A program made the position numbers and the translations under genes. Shown here piece after piece: positions 1 through 8,807 of a DNA stretch of 47,256 nt (positions within the stretch are counted from its first letter, which is position 1; the number at the start of each line of letters is the position of its first letter). The notes below the pieces were generated by a model, which saw only the letters and a program-made list of their open reading frames with translations, did not search any database and was not told where the DNA came from. Source of the stretch: Atopobiaceae bacterium (lineage in GTDB: Bacteria > Actinomycetota > Coriobacteriia > Coriobacteriales > Atopobiaceae); the NCBI GenBank assembly GCA_030525685.1, contig JAUNEG010000004.1, forward strand, positions 12,098 through 59,353. Reading direction: 5' to 3'.

Positions 1-2066
1 GTCTCCTCCTCGGGAGGCGTCTCCGGCTCGGTCGTCGTCGTGGGCTCCTCGGTCTCGGGCGCCTCCTCCTCGGGTCTCTCCTCGTCGTCCTTCTCGGAGT
101 TCGAGCCCTTCGAGGTGGCGAGGAAGGTCCAGGAGCCGTTGGACTTGTACTCCGCCTTGTGGTCGGACTTGGGGAAATCGCCACGTTCGACCCCCTCGAG
201 GGCGTCGTCCATGAAGTTGCCCCAGATCGGGATCGCGGTGTTGGCGGTTGTCGCCACGGCGCCCTTGTAGCGGACGCTCTTGCTGCTGGCGTTGGGGTTG
301 CCGACCCACACCGCGCAGGAGATCTGCGGGGTGGAGCCGCAGAACCAGAGGTTTGACCAGTTCTCGGCGGTTCCCGTCTTGCCGAAGATCCGCTGGTTGT
401 GGGTGAAGTAGCTCCTCACGCTCGTGGCGCTGCCCTGCGTGACGACGGTCTTCAGGACCTCGATCGCGTCCGCGGCGATGGCGGAGTCGACGACCTGCTC
501 GGAGGAGTCCTCGTGCTCGTAGACCACGTTGCCGTTGCGGTCCTCGATCCTGGTGATGGCAACGGGGTTGCGGTGCACGCCGCCGTTGGCGATCGTCGAG
601 AAGGCCTCGGCCATCTCGAGCGGGGAGATGGGCGAGGTGCCGAGCGCCGAGGACAGGCCGGGCTCGATGGGAGAGTCGATGCCGAGCTTGGCAGCCATGT
701 CGGCGACCTTGTCCATGCCGATGGCCTCCGCCACCTGCACGTAGCCCGTGTTGGAGGAGACGGCCGTCGCACGCTGGAGCGTGATGACGCCGTAGCTGGC
801 CTTGTAGATGTTGCTCGGGGCCCACGTGGGCGTGACCTGGATCGTGGACGGGCAGTTGATCTTGGTGTTGGGGCTCATGCCCTCGTTCAGGGCTGCCATG
901 AGCACGACCGCCTTGAAGCTGGAGCCGGTCTGGTTGCGGCTCGTGGCGAGGTTGATGGTGCTCTGGCCGGCATCAGCGTCGTTGCCGTAGTTCGTGCCGC
1001 CCACCATGGCCACGATGTAGCCGTTGGAGTTGTCGATCGCGACGAGGGCGCCGTTCACATCGTCGTTGTTGGCGGCCTCGATGCGGTTCTTCACGGCCTT
1101 CTCGGCGGCCTTCTGCATGCTGGGGTCGATCGTGGTGTAGACCTTGAGGCCGCCCTGGGCGATCGTGTCGGACGAGAAGTCCTGGAGCAGGAGGTTGCGC
1201 ACGTAGTCGGTGAAGTAGGGGTACTTGCTGTCGGAGTCGGTGAGCTCACCGGGGTTGAGCGGAATCTCCTCGGCGACGGTCGCGTCGTACTCCTCCTGGC
1301 TGATGTCGCCGGCCTCGAGCATGCGCGAGAGGACGAGGTTGCGGCGGCTCTTGCAGTTCTCGTAGTTGACGAAGGGGTCGTAGTACGTGGGGGAGTTGGG
1401 GATGCCCACGAGCGTGGCGGCCTCGTTCAGCGTGAGGTCGGTGGCGCCCTTCCCGAAGTAGGTGATTGAGGCAGCCTCGATGCCGTAGGCGCCGTTGCCG
1501 TAGTAGATGGTGTTGAGGTACATGCTGAGGATCTGGTCCTTGGTGTACGTCTTCTCCATCTGGATGGCGATGTAGGCCTCGCGGACCTTGCGGCGCAGCG
1601 AGTTCTCGAACTGCTCGTCGGAGAGGACCGTCCAGCGGACGAGCTGCTGGGTGATCGTGGAGCCGCCGCCCTGCGCGCCGCTGCCGAACACCTGGCCCAC
1701 GGCCGCGCGGGCGATGCCCTCGGGGTCGACGCCGTTGTGCTGGTGGAAGCGCTTGTCCTCGGTGTCGATCGTGCCCTTCTTGACGTAGTCGGAGATCTGG
1801 TCGAGCTCGACCGAGCGACGGTTCTGCAGGTAGTACGCCACGACCTCGTTGCCGTCGGCGTCGAAGACGCGCGTGGGCTCGGCCACGAGGAAGGCGTCGG
1901 CAGAGGTGTAGTCGGGCAGGTCCTGGAGCCAGGTGGAGACCACCGCCCCCAGCGAAAGGGCCAGCGTCACGCAGAGAAGCGCGATGAAGCCGAGCGCCCC
2001 CGCGAGGCTGAAGCCCACGAAGTGGGTCTTCGAGTGCGACCGCGCCCGACGCGTTCTGATTCCCAT
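1..2066 (-). CDS. Class A penicillin-binding protein (PBP1A type), C-terminus cut by window edge
   Basis: Bifunctional peptidoglycan synthase: glycosyltransferase family 51 polymerises lipid II and the transpeptidase domain cross-links stem peptides outside the membrane. About 688 residues are visible. A short basic N-terminus is followed by one membrane anchor (about residues 17-45). The GT51 domain carries the catalytic Glu in TEDKRF (about 103) and the GGSTITQQLV motif (134-143). The transpeptidase has SSFK (active Ser near 380), SSN (near 435) and KTGTA (near 561). The tail after about residue 640 is low-complexity, rich in Glu, Pro and Thr, as in many actinobacterial PBPs, and runs off the window. 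The start at 2066 is chosen because AAGGAGTG lies just upstream. It is transcribed divergently from tyrS with only about 100 bp between them. Confidence 0.95.
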   Translation of the reverse strand, partial: MGIRTRRARSHSKTHFVGFSLAGALGFIALLCVTLALSLGAVVSTWLQDLPDYTSADAFLVAEPTRVFDADGNEVVAYYLQNRRSVELDQISDYVKKGTIDTEDKRFHQHNGVDPEGIARAAVGQVFGSGAQGGGSTITQQLVRWTVLSDEQFENSLRRKVREAYIAIQMEKTYTKDQILSMYLNTIYYGNGAYGIEAASITYFGKGATDLTLNEAATLVGIPNSPTYYDPFVNYENCKSRRNLVLSRMLEAGDISQEEYDATVAEEIPLNPGELTDSDSKYPYFTDYVRNLLLQDFSSDTIAQGGLKVYTTIDPSMQKAAEKAVKNRIEAANNDDVNGALVAIDNSNGYIVAMVGGTNYGNDADAGQSTINLATSRNQTGSSFKAVVLMAALNEGMSPNTKINCPSTIQVTPTWAPSNIYKASYGVITLQRATAVSSNTGYVQVAEAIGMDKVADMAAKLGIDSPIEPGLSSALGTSPISPLEMAEAFSTIANGGVHRNPVAITRIEDRNGNVVYEHEDSSEQVVDSAIAADAIEVLKTVVTQGSATSVRSYFTHNQRIFGKTGTAENWSNLWFCGSTPQISCAVWVGNPNASSKSVRYKGAVATTANTAIPIWGNFMDDALEGVERGDFPKSDHKAEYKSNGSWTFLATSKGSNSEKDDEERPEEEAPETEEPTTTTEPETPPEEE

Positions 2067-2109
2067 CTATCACTCCTTGTCCGGGACGTTCCGTCCACAG
2101 TTATTCGTC

Positions 2110-2117
2110 ATTATACT
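2110..2117. promoter_or_regulatory. Divergent -10 elements between the PBP gene and tyrS
   Basis: The AT-rich island in this GC-rich gap holds overlapping -10-like hexamers on both strands: TATACT (2112-2117, plus strand) towards tyrS and TATAAT (2115-2110, minus strand) towards the PBP gene. No convincing -35 box accompanies either. Because they overlap, the two promoters could exclude each other. This is inferred from sequence only. Confidence 0.45.
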
Positions 2118-2170
2118 ATGCTAGTTTGCTGTGCCGCCGCCCGCGGGCGGTTTGGAGAGACGAAGACCCT

Positions 2171-3403
2171 GTGGAGGACAGAGACTTGCTGCCAGTTGAC
2201 GAACAGCTCAAGGTGATCACGTCCGGCACGATGCAGATCGTGCCGCTGGAGGAGCTCAAGAAGAAGCTCGAGAAGGGCACGCCGCTCAACATCAAGCTGG
2301 GCGTCGACCCCACCTCGCCGGACCTGCACCTCGGCCACGCCGTGCCGCTGCGCAAGATGCGCCAGTTCCAGGACCTGGGCCACGACGTGACGCTCATCAT
2401 CGGCAACGGCACCGCCCTCATCGGCGACCCGTCCGGCCGCGACTCCACCCGCCCGCCGCTCACCGAGGAGCAGGTGGAGGCCAACGCCAAGACCTACGTC
2501 GAGCAGGCCATGAAGGTGCTCGACCCCGAGAAGACCCAGATCGTCCACAACGGCGACTGGCTGAAGGGCCTGAATCTCGCCGAGATGCTGAAGCTCATGA
2601 GCCAGTTCAACGTGGCCCGCATCCTCGAGCGCGAGGACTTCCACAACCGCTACGCCGAGGGCAAGTCCATCGCCCTCCACGAGTTCATCTACCCGGTGCT
2701 GCAGGCCTACGACTCCGTTGTGGTGAAGGCCGACCTGGAGATGGGCGGCAACGACCAGATCTTCAACCTGCTCGCCGGTCGCGACCTCATGCGCGCCATG
2801 GGCATGGAGCCGCAGGTGGCCCTCACGATGCCGCTTCTGGTGGGCACCGACGGCCACAAGAAGATGTCCAAGAGCTACGGCAACTACGTCGGCCTCACCG
2901 ACGAGCCAGCCGACATGTACGGCAAGGTCATGTCCATCACCGACGAGCTGGTGCCGCCCTACTGGCGCCTCTGCTCCACGGCCGACATGGACAAGCTCGA
3001 CGCCATCGACGCCGCCTTCGCGGACGGTTCCGCCGACCCGTACGCGCTCAAGCGCGAGCTGGCCGCCAACATCGTGGACCTCTACCACGGCGAGGGTACC
3101 GGTGCCGCGGCGAGCGCCGCCTTCGACGCACAGTTCAAGCGCGCCGAGGCTCCCGAGGACATGCCGGAGTTCCCCGTGAGCGTGGCCGAGGTCAACGACG
3201 AGGGCAAGGTCTACCTGGGCAAGCTCCTCGTGGAGGTGGGCATCGCCACGTCCGCGGGCGAGGCGCGTCGCCTCGTGGACGGCGGGGGCGTCAAGATCAA
3301 CGGCGAGGCCGTGGCACCCAAGTGCTACAACGTGGACGCTGCGCTCTTCTCGGCCGGCACGACGGTCCAGTCCGGCAAGAAGCGCTGGGCGCGCCTGGTC
3401 TAG
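2171..3403 (+). CDS. tyrS: Tyrosyl-tRNA synthetase
   Basis: Class I aminoacyl-tRNA synthetase that charges tRNA-Tyr in the cytoplasm. About 410 residues. The Rossmann catalytic domain has the HIGH-type motif HLGH (about residue 53), the tyrosine-binding segment around GGNDQIFNLLAGRDL, and KMSKS (about 232). The C-terminus (about 345-410) is an S4 RNA-binding domain ending near KINGEAVAPKCYN. The frame is open further upstream, but the GTG at 2171 is preferred: family members begin near the VDEQLKVI segment, and a GGAG lies 13 nt upstream. An internal ATG at 2231 would cut into conserved sequence. It lies between the divergent PBP gene and a large U32 gene. No T-box leader fits in the short upstream gap. 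Confidence 0.93.
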   Translation: MEDRDLLPVDEQLKVITSGTMQIVPLEELKKKLEKGTPLNIKLGVDPTSPDLHLGHAVPLRKMRQFQDLGHDVTLIIGNGTALIGDPSGRDSTRPPLTEEQVEANAKTYVEQAMKVLDPEKTQIVHNGDWLKGLNLAEMLKLMSQFNVARILEREDFHNRYAEGKSIALHEFIYPVLQAYDSVVVKADLEMGGNDQIFNLLAGRDLMRAMGMEPQVALTMPLLVGTDGHKKMSKSYGNYVGLTDEPADMYGKVMSITDELVPPYWRLCSTADMDKLDAIDAAFADGSADPYALKRELAANIVDLYHGEGTGAAASAAFDAQFKRAEAPEDMPEFPVSVAEVNDEGKVYLGKLLVEVGIATSAGEARRLVDGGGVKINGEAVAPKCYNVDAALFSAGTTVQSGKKRWARLV

Positions 3404-3415
3404 GGTCGGCATCGA

Positions 3416-3619
3416 GGGTTTGGGTTCGCGATTCGGGCCCAAGGCCTGTCATTGCTGACGGCCAACTGGGCTTTTGTCGGAGCGGCACGAGACGCGTCGC
3501 GTTTTTCGAACCCAAACCCAAATCGGGTTTGGGTTCAATCTTACGGGGGCGGACGAGCACCAACTGGCCTTTTGTCGCGAGCTGCCCGTCGGAGGCCCGG
3601 TTTTTCGAACCCAAACCCG
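3416..3619. repeat. Tandem pair of intergenic inverted-repeat elements
   Basis: Two consecutive palindromic units fill the gap between tyrS and the U32 gene. Unit 1 is bounded by a 13-bp perfect inverted repeat (GGGTTTGGGTTCG at 3416-3428, complement at 3507-3519). Unit 2 has almost the same arms (CGGGTTTGGGTTC at 3524-3536, complement at 3607-3619). The interiors share CCAACTGG-CTTTTGTCG (3462-3479 and 3560-3577), so the unit looks duplicated with a period of about 100 bp. A reading frame stays open through it, but there is no start-site or protein similarity to support coding. Confidence 0.75.
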
Positions 3620-3639
3620 TTTTGGCAGAGAGGACGCAG

Positions 3640-6165
3640 ATGGCGAGAAGGACCACGTTCCTGGAGGGGCACGGCGTACCCGAGCTGCTGGCGCCTGCCG
3701 GCGGGCCCGCGGCGTTCAACGCGGCGCTCGCAGCCGGGGCGGACGCCATCTACTGCGGCCTCGGCAGCGACTTCAACGCCCGCCGCGGTGCGGGGAACTT
3801 CGACGACGAGTCCTTCTCGGCCGCGTGCCGTCGTGCGCACCTGGCCGGCTCGCGCGTCTACGTGACCGTGAACGTGGCGGTGTCCTCCGAGGAGCTGCCG
3901 CGCGTGCTTGAGCTGGTGCGCCGCGCCTGGGGGCTCGGCGCCGACGCGTTCATCATCCAGGACTGGGGCCTCATGGCGGAGATCCGTCGCCGGTGGCCGG
4001 AGGTGGAGACCCACGTCTCCACGCAGGCGAACGTCCATGACGCGCGCGGCGTGGCGTGGTGCCGCGACGTCTGGGGCGTGGACCGCGTGACGCTCTCGCG
4101 CGAGCTCTCCCTGGCGGAGATCTCCCGTATCGCCGAGGAGGGCGTGGAGCTGGAGTGCTTCGGCCACGGCGCGCTGTGCTTCTGCTACTCGGGCGTGTGC
4201 CTCATGAGCTCGATGCGGGGCGGCCGCTCGGCGAACCGCGGCCTCTGTGCCCAGCCGTGCCGCCTGCCGTACGACCTGGTGGACGAGAGGGGCGAGGTGC
4301 TCGAGATCCCCGGCGTGGCCACGCAGGGCATCCCCGAGACGAGCCGCGGCGTGGGCGGCACACGGCTGCTGTGCCCGAAGGACTACCGCACGGTCGACCG
4401 CGTGCGCGAGATGCGCGACGCCGGCGTGGGCTCCCTCAAGGTCGAGGGTCGAATGAAGGCGCCCGACTACGTGTTCTCCGTCGTGGCGGCCTATCGCGAC
4501 GCGCTCGACGCCCTGCGTGACGGACGCGACGAGGACGCCGCCCGCGCGGCCCGCGACCGACGCCTGCGCCGCGCGTTCAACCGCGACTTCACCGAGAGCT
4601 ACCTCTGGGGCGGCTCGGACAACGACATGATGAGCTACGAGCGCTCCAACAACCGCGGCGAGCTGGTGGGGCGCGTCGTGGGGTCGCGAGCGCTCGAGGA
4701 CGCGCTCGTGCGGCGCGGCGGCGGCAACGGCGGTCGCGAGCGCATGCGGCGCGTCACGCGCGCCGACGTCGAGGTCCTTCTCGACGAGCCGGTGGGCGCC
4801 GGCGACCTGCTGGAGATCCGCCCGGTCGACGACCCGTCGCAGTTCCTGACCGCGCATGCGGCGGCCGACGCGGCGGCGGGGGAGACCATCACCTGCCGCG
4901 CCGCCCGCCCGATGGAGGCCGGCTCGCTCGTGCGTGTGATCCGCTCTCAGGCGGCGCTCGACGATGCCGAGCGCGTGGCCGAGAAGGACGTCGTGCGCCG
5001 CCGGCCGGTGCTGGTGCGCGTGACGGCGCGCCTGGGCGAGCCGTTCGCGGTCGAGCTCGAGTGCGCTGACGGCGCTGCCGCCGCGCACGCCGAGGGCTTC
5101 GTCGTGGAGGCCGCGCGCACGCGACCGGTCGCCGAGGCGGACCTCGTGGAGCACGTGGGACGCATGGGGCAGAGTGCGTTCGAGCCCGTGGGCTGGGACG
5201 TCTCGCTCGACGCCGGCTGCGGCATGTCCTTCTCGGCCGTGCACAAGGTCCGTGCCGAGGCGTGCCGCCTCCTGGAGGAGTCCCTGCTCGCACCGTATGC
5301 CGATCGTGAGCTCTTTGCTGGAGAGCCCGACCATGCACACCCGTCGGTTTTCTCCCCGAACGACCCCCAAAACACCCAGGTGTGCGTGGTCGTGACGACG
5401 CCGGAGTGTGCCGAGGCCGCGCTCGCCGCCGGGGCGACGCGCGTCTACGCGTCCGCCGACGACCTCACGCGGGGCTCGTGGCCGGACGGCGTCATACCCT
5501 GGCTCGACGAGGTCTGCCGCGAGGCCGACCACGCTCGCCTGGACCCGTGGGTGCGGGCCGGCGAGCCCGTCGCCGTGGGCAACGTCTCCGAGCTGGCCCT
5601 CGCCGCCGAGCGCGGCGCGCTGCCCGAGGTGCGCTCCTGCATACCCGTCCACAACGCGTCCGCGCTGGCCGCGCTCGCGGCCGCGGGTGCCGCCGGCGTC
5701 TGGCTCTCGCCCGAGCTCACGCTCGAGGAGGTCTGCGCGCTCGCCCGTACCTCGCCGGTGCCCGTGGGCCTCTCGGTCCTGGGCCGCGAGCGCGTGATGA
5801 CGAGCGAGCACTGCGTCCTTCAGGCGCTCGGCCGCTGCCGCCACGACTGCGCCCGCTGCCCGGAGCGCGCTCGCCGCCTCTCCCTGCGCGACATCGACGG
5901 CAACCTCCTGCCTGTGCGCACGGACGTCAACGGGCGCTCGCGCATCTGGTGCGCACAGCCGCTCGACGCCACCCCGCAGGTCCCGGAGCTCGTCGCTGCC
6001 GGCGTGACCCGCCTGCTCGTCGACGGTCAGCTCATGGGTGTCGACGAGGTCTCCGCCGCCGTGGCCCGCGTCGCCCGCGCCCTTGAGGCTGCCCGCGACG
6101 GCCGCCGCCCCGAGCCTCGCATGAAGGGCGCCACGTCGGGTCATCTCTTCTCGCCCATTGGGTAA
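3640..6165 (+). CDS. Peptidase U32 family protein (RlhA/TrhP-like), two-domain form
   Basis: Large U32 protein of about 841 residues. Characterised relatives RlhA and TrhP hydroxylate rRNA or tRNA bases, and others were described as collagenases. The N-terminal TIM-barrel U32 domain begins at ELLAPAGG, and its Cys-rich signature ECFGHGALCFCYSGVC sits near residue 170, followed by NRGLCAQPCR. The middle part resembles the DUF3656-type insertion of RlhA. The C-terminal half is a degenerate second U32-like segment with HDCARCPERAR. The start at 3640 follows GAGAGGA. The same frame is open upstream through the tandem repeat, but that stretch is not protein-like. Function is inferred from family; the substrate (rRNA versus tRNA) cannot be decided here. 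Confidence 0.88.
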   Translation: MARRTTFLEGHGVPELLAPAGGPAAFNAALAAGADAIYCGLGSDFNARRGAGNFDDESFSAACRRAHLAGSRVYVTVNVAVSSEELPRVLELVRRAWGLGADAFIIQDWGLMAEIRRRWPEVETHVSTQANVHDARGVAWCRDVWGVDRVTLSRELSLAEISRIAEEGVELECFGHGALCFCYSGVCLMSSMRGGRSANRGLCAQPCRLPYDLVDERGEVLEIPGVATQGIPETSRGVGGTRLLCPKDYRTVDRVREMRDAGVGSLKVEGRMKAPDYVFSVVAAYRDALDALRDGRDEDAARAARDRRLRRAFNRDFTESYLWGGSDNDMMSYERSNNRGELVGRVVGSRALEDALVRRGGGNGGRERMRRVTRADVEVLLDEPVGAGDLLEIRPVDDPSQFLTAHAAADAAAGETITCRAARPMEAGSLVRVIRSQAALDDAERVAEKDVVRRRPVLVRVTARLGEPFAVELECADGAAAAHAEGFVVEAARTRPVAEADLVEHVGRMGQSAFEPVGWDVSLDAGCGMSFSAVHKVRAEACRLLEESLLAPYADRELFAGEPDHAHPSVFSPNDPQNTQVCVVVTTPECAEAALAAGATRVYASADDLTRGSWPDGVIPWLDEVCREADHARLDPWVRAGEPVAVGNVSELALAAERGALPEVRSCIPVHNASALAALAAAGAAGVWLSPELTLEEVCALARTSPVPVGLSVLGRERVMTSEHCVLQALGRCRHDCARCPERARRLSLRDIDGNLLPVRTDVNGRSRIWCAQPLDATPQVPELVAAGVTRLLVDGQLMGVDEVSAAVARVARALEAARDGRRPEPRMKGATSGHLFSPIG

Positions 6166-6206
6166 GATGTCTCACGGAACCATTCCAGCCCAGCGAAAGG
6201 AACACC

Positions 6207-6443
6207 ATGGCTGTTGATCGCGCGCTTCTCGACGCAACCCTCGACGTCATCCGCCAGAGCCTCCAGGCCGACGGCGGCGATGTGGCCCTCATCGACGTGA
6301 CCGACGACGGCGTCGTGACCCTGGAGATGCAGGGCGCCTGCGCCGGCTGCCCGCTCTCCTCCCTCGACATGTCCGAGGGCATCGAGCGCATCCTGATGGA
6401 GCATGTCCCCGGCGTGACGCGCGTCCAGCCGGCCGCCTTTTAG
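6207..6443 (+). CDS. NifU C-terminal-domain protein, iron-sulfur cluster scaffold/carrier
   Basis: Small soluble protein of 78 residues consisting only of the NifU C-terminal (Nfu) domain. It carries the conserved CAGC (Cys-X-X-Cys, residues 45-48) that binds a bridging 4Fe-4S cluster at a dimer interface, followed by PLSSLDM. Stand-alone Nfu proteins deliver clusters to apo-proteins. The start follows GAAAGGA at good spacing. It lies 41 nt after the U32 gene and 31 nt before lgt on the same strand, so the three may be cotranscribed. Domain assignment is firm; the client proteins are unknown. Confidence 0.92.
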   Translation: MAVDRALLDATLDVIRQSLQADGGDVALIDVTDDGVVTLEMQGACAGCPLSSLDMSEGIERILMEHVPGVTRVQPAAF

Positions 6444-6474
6444 CGCGGGGCGAGAAGAAAGGGCGGAGAAGAAC

Positions 6475-7311
6475 GTGTTTCTCGACGATCTCTACCACAT
6501 GCTCGACCCGGTGGCCTTCTCGCTGGGCCCGCTCACGGTGCGCTGGTACGGCATTGCGTACCTGCTGGGCTTCATCTGCGCCGGCATCGTGATGTGGCGC
6601 ACGCAGAAGCGCTGGAAGCTGGGGCTTTCCGTTGACGACGTCTTCTCCATCGTGATCGGCGTGGTCTTTGGCATCATCATCGGCGCGCGTCTGTTCTACG
6701 TGATCTTCTACATCTGGGGCGCGGGGCTCTCCCTCTCGAGCCCGCTCGAGATCTTTGCCACCTGGGAGGGCGGCATGAGCTTCCACGGCGGCCTCGTGGG
6801 TGCCGTCGTGGGCGGCAGCCTGGTGTGCTGGCGTCTGGGCATATCCATCCCCACGGTGTGCGACCTGGGCGTCATCGGCGCGCCGATCGGCCTGTTCTTC
6901 GGCCGCTGCGCCAACTTCGTGAACGGCGAGCTCTGGGGCAAGGAGACCGACCTGCCCTGGGGCGTCATGTTCGAGACGGGCGGCGCGGTCTACCGCCATC
7001 CCTCGCAGCTCTACGAGGCCGTGCTCGAGGGCCTCGTGATCTTCGTGGTGCTCTACGCGCTGTCTCGCCGCGTGCCGCCGCGCCCGCAGGGCACCTTCAT
7101 GGGCGCGTTCCTCGCGCTCTACGGCATCTTCCGCTTCCTGGTGGAGTTCGTCCGCGTGCCGGACGCCCAGCTCGGCTACCTCTTCGGCCCCATTACGATG
7201 GGCCAGCTGCTGAGCCTGCCGCTCGTCCTTCTCGGCGTCGCGATCCTGGTGGGCGCGCATCGACTGGGTCGCCCGCAGCGCGGCCACCTGGACGGCCCCG
7301 CCTCCGATTAA
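6475..7311 (+). CDS. lgt: Prolipoprotein diacylglyceryl transferase
   Basis: Integral membrane enzyme that transfers diacylglycerol from phosphatidylglycerol to the lipobox cysteine of prolipoproteins, the first step of lipoprotein maturation. 278 residues with about seven membrane segments. The Lgt signature GRCANFVNGELWG starts near residue 143, and the FHGGLVGA segment is near 103. Start is GTG at 6475. The overlapping GGCGGAGAAGAACG stretch supplies both a ribosome-binding GGAG and one copy of the over-represented GAGAAGAAC motif. At least two lipoprotein genes in this window (near 23.1 and 34.5 kb) encode likely substrates. Confidence 0.95.
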   Translation: MFLDDLYHMLDPVAFSLGPLTVRWYGIAYLLGFICAGIVMWRTQKRWKLGLSVDDVFSIVIGVVFGIIIGARLFYVIFYIWGAGLSLSSPLEIFATWEGGMSFHGGLVGAVVGGSLVCWRLGISIPTVCDLGVIGAPIGLFFGRCANFVNGELWGKETDLPWGVMFETGGAVYRHPSQLYEAVLEGLVIFVVLYALSRRVPPRPQGTFMGAFLALYGIFRFLVEFVRVPDAQLGYLFGPITMGQLLSLPLVLLGVAILVGAHRLGRPQRGHLDGPASD

Positions 7312-7342
7312 CGCACAGAATCAAGCACAACTTTCTATATCC

Positions 7343-7383
7343 GCAGGTAAAAATAACGTACAGGTACGATTTTGTACGTTATT
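7343..7383. repeat. Intergenic palindromic element with GCAGGTAA core (element E)
   Basis: Just after lgt, GCAGGTAA (7343-7350) is followed at once by a 10-bp perfect inverted repeat, AATAACGTAC (7352-7361) and GTACGTTATT (7374-7383), with a 12-nt loop. A GAGAAGGACG copy lies about 50 bp downstream at 7436. The core-plus-palindrome arrangement recurs in other gaps of this window. It sits between convergent genes and could act as a terminator, but it lacks a T-tract. Confidence 0.6.
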
Positions 7384-7463
7384 CGGGATGGTGCCAGCTG
7401 GCATAGGCTCCTACGTGCGGGCGGGGCGTATGGGCGAGAAGGACGTGACGCCGCGCCCGTGCC

Positions 7464-8675
7464 CTACCCGCGGGCGGAGTCCCCGGGTGTGATCGTCATG
7501 GACTGGAAGCGGTGCGCCATGTAGGCGTCGTCGTAGTGCTCGGCGTAGAACTCCTCGACCGGCGAGCTGGGCGGAAGGCCGCTCTCGCGCTGGTACCAGC
7601 ACTCGAGCGACTGCAGCGTCATGACGCCGTTCACCAGCATGAGGACGGCGCAGAGCGTGGTGAACGAGTAGCGCGCCTGCCAGGGGATGAGGTTGATGAG
7701 CTTGAGCAGCCACGGCAGGCAGACCTTGATCCAGGCGAAGCCGAGCGCGCCCCACATGCACATGAAGAGCGTCGACGTGCGTCCCTGGAAGAGCACGGCG
7801 ACCGGGTCGGGGAAGAGCCCGAAGATCGTGGAGCCCGAGTAGTCCCAGGCCACGGCACCAAAGCCGACCTGCATGAACCAGGAGACCGCCGCCTCGAACA
7901 GACCGCCGATCACGGCGGAGACCAGGAAGATGACCACGGGGTTCGCGCGATAGAAGCGGTTGAGCGCCACGGTCATGAGCACGGCGCCGAAGCCGTAGAT
8001 CGGCGAGAAGGGCCCGTAGAGCATGCCGGCGCGGTCCTGGTAGACGCCCGGGTCCACAACGACCATGTGGTAGACGGTCTCGATTGCGAGGCCCAGCACG
8101 CAGCAGACCACGAAGACCCAGAACAGGTTGAAGAAGTCCAGCTCGATGAAGCCTCGGTCTCCCTTGGCGCGGCCGAGCGTGCCCGCCTCGGCCTCTTCCT
8201 CGGTCTCCATGTCGCGCAGCTTGCGCTGGAGCTGGCGCTCGGAGATCAGCGTGGGGTCGACGGTCACGGAGATGACGAGAAGGACGACGAGGCGCACCCC
8301 GTCGTAGATGAGGTTGTCGCCGTAGCCGTTGAGCATGATCTCCAGGATCAGGTTGGCGATGCCCACGCCGAGCAGGGCATAGGCGATCTGCGCCACGTGC
8401 CGGCGGCGGTTCTTGAGCACGAGCACGCCGAAGGCGACGTAGCCGACCGACGCCAGGAACATCGTGACGACCTGGACGGCGACGAGCGTCATCGTGAGCG
8501 TGACGTCGTGGCGCTCGCGGAAGAGGTCCGCGCCGTACTGCGCGAGCGGGATCGCAATGAGCGCGAGAAGGACGAGCACGGCCGCGGCGGTGACCAGACA
8601 GTAGACGCCGTAGACCTTGAGAAGGACGGAGATCTTCCGGCTCTCCGCGGGTGCGGGCGCTTCGTGATTGCTCAT
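7464..8675 (-). CDS. CmpB-type membrane protein, putative ABC-transporter type IV family
   Basis: Polytopic membrane protein of 403 residues from the family annotated as putative ABC transporter type IV (CmpB). The N-terminal half has several hydrophobic segments (for example VYCLVTAAAVLVLLALIAI). The C-terminal half carries the family landmarks MLYGPFSPIYGFGAV, a Tyr-Ser-Gly segment followed by LFQGRTS, and SLFMCMWG-like helices. Start is the ATG at 8675 preceded by AGGAG; upstream in-frame ATGs lack a ribosome site. It faces the helix-turn-helix gene across about 130 bp, so the regulator at 8808 may control both. The transport function is a family label only. Confidence 0.82.
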   Translation of the reverse strand: MSNHEAPAPAESRKISVLLKVYGVYCLVTAAAVLVLLALIAIPLAQYGADLFRERHDVTLTMTLVAVQVVTMFLASVGYVAFGVLVLKNRRRHVAQIAYALLGVGIANLILEIMLNGYGDNLIYDGVRLVVLLVISVTVDPTLISERQLQRKLRDMETEEEAEAGTLGRAKGDRGFIELDFFNLFWVFVVCCVLGLAIETVYHMVVVDPGVYQDRAGMLYGPFSPIYGFGAVLMTVALNRFYRANPVVIFLVSAVIGGLFEAAVSWFMQVGFGAVAWDYSGSTIFGLFPDPVAVLFQGRTSTLFMCMWGALGFAWIKVCLPWLLKLINLIPWQARYSFTTLCAVLMLVNGVMTLQSLECWYQRESGLPPSSPVEEFYAEHYDDAYMAHRFQSMTITPGDSARG

Positions 8676-8749
8676 GGGGCTCCTTCGGGGCGGGTGCATT
8701 GGCACCATCGTACCCCGTACTTCTCGCTTCCAACGGGAGACGCGGGCTG

Positions 8750-8778
8750 TTTACATTACAGAACATGTAACGTACTAT
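8750..8778 (+). promoter_or_regulatory. Sigma-A-type promoter with embedded TTACA-N5-TGTAA operator
   Basis: A near-consensus promoter for the regulator gene: -35 TTTACA (8750-8755), 17-nt spacer, -10 TACTAT (8773-8778). Inside the spacer is the perfect palindrome TTACA-GAACA-TGTAA (8756-8770), with a second overlapping TTACAT/ATGTAA pairing (8751-8756 with 8765-8770). A repressor bound here would cover both promoter boxes, so autoregulation by the adjacent HTH protein is likely but inferred. Confidence 0.7.
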
Positions 8779-8807
8779 AGCGTGCAACGATAGGAGAAGG
8801 AGGTCCC

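Noticed and set aside
399..1469. Long plus-strand open frame opposite the PBP gene
   Set aside because: Shadow of a GC-rich coding strand; the minus-strand frame has all PBP motifs and a ribosome site. The same applies to the long frames opposite the U32, AhpF-like, ABC, prfC and S10 genes.
3416..3619. CRISPR array
   Set aside because: Only two units, palindromic arms of alternating orientation and no cas genes in the window.
3322..3639. Open frame extending the U32 gene about 106 codons upstream
   Set aside because: It crosses the tyrS end and the tandem palindromes, and a good ribosome site marks the ATG at 3640.
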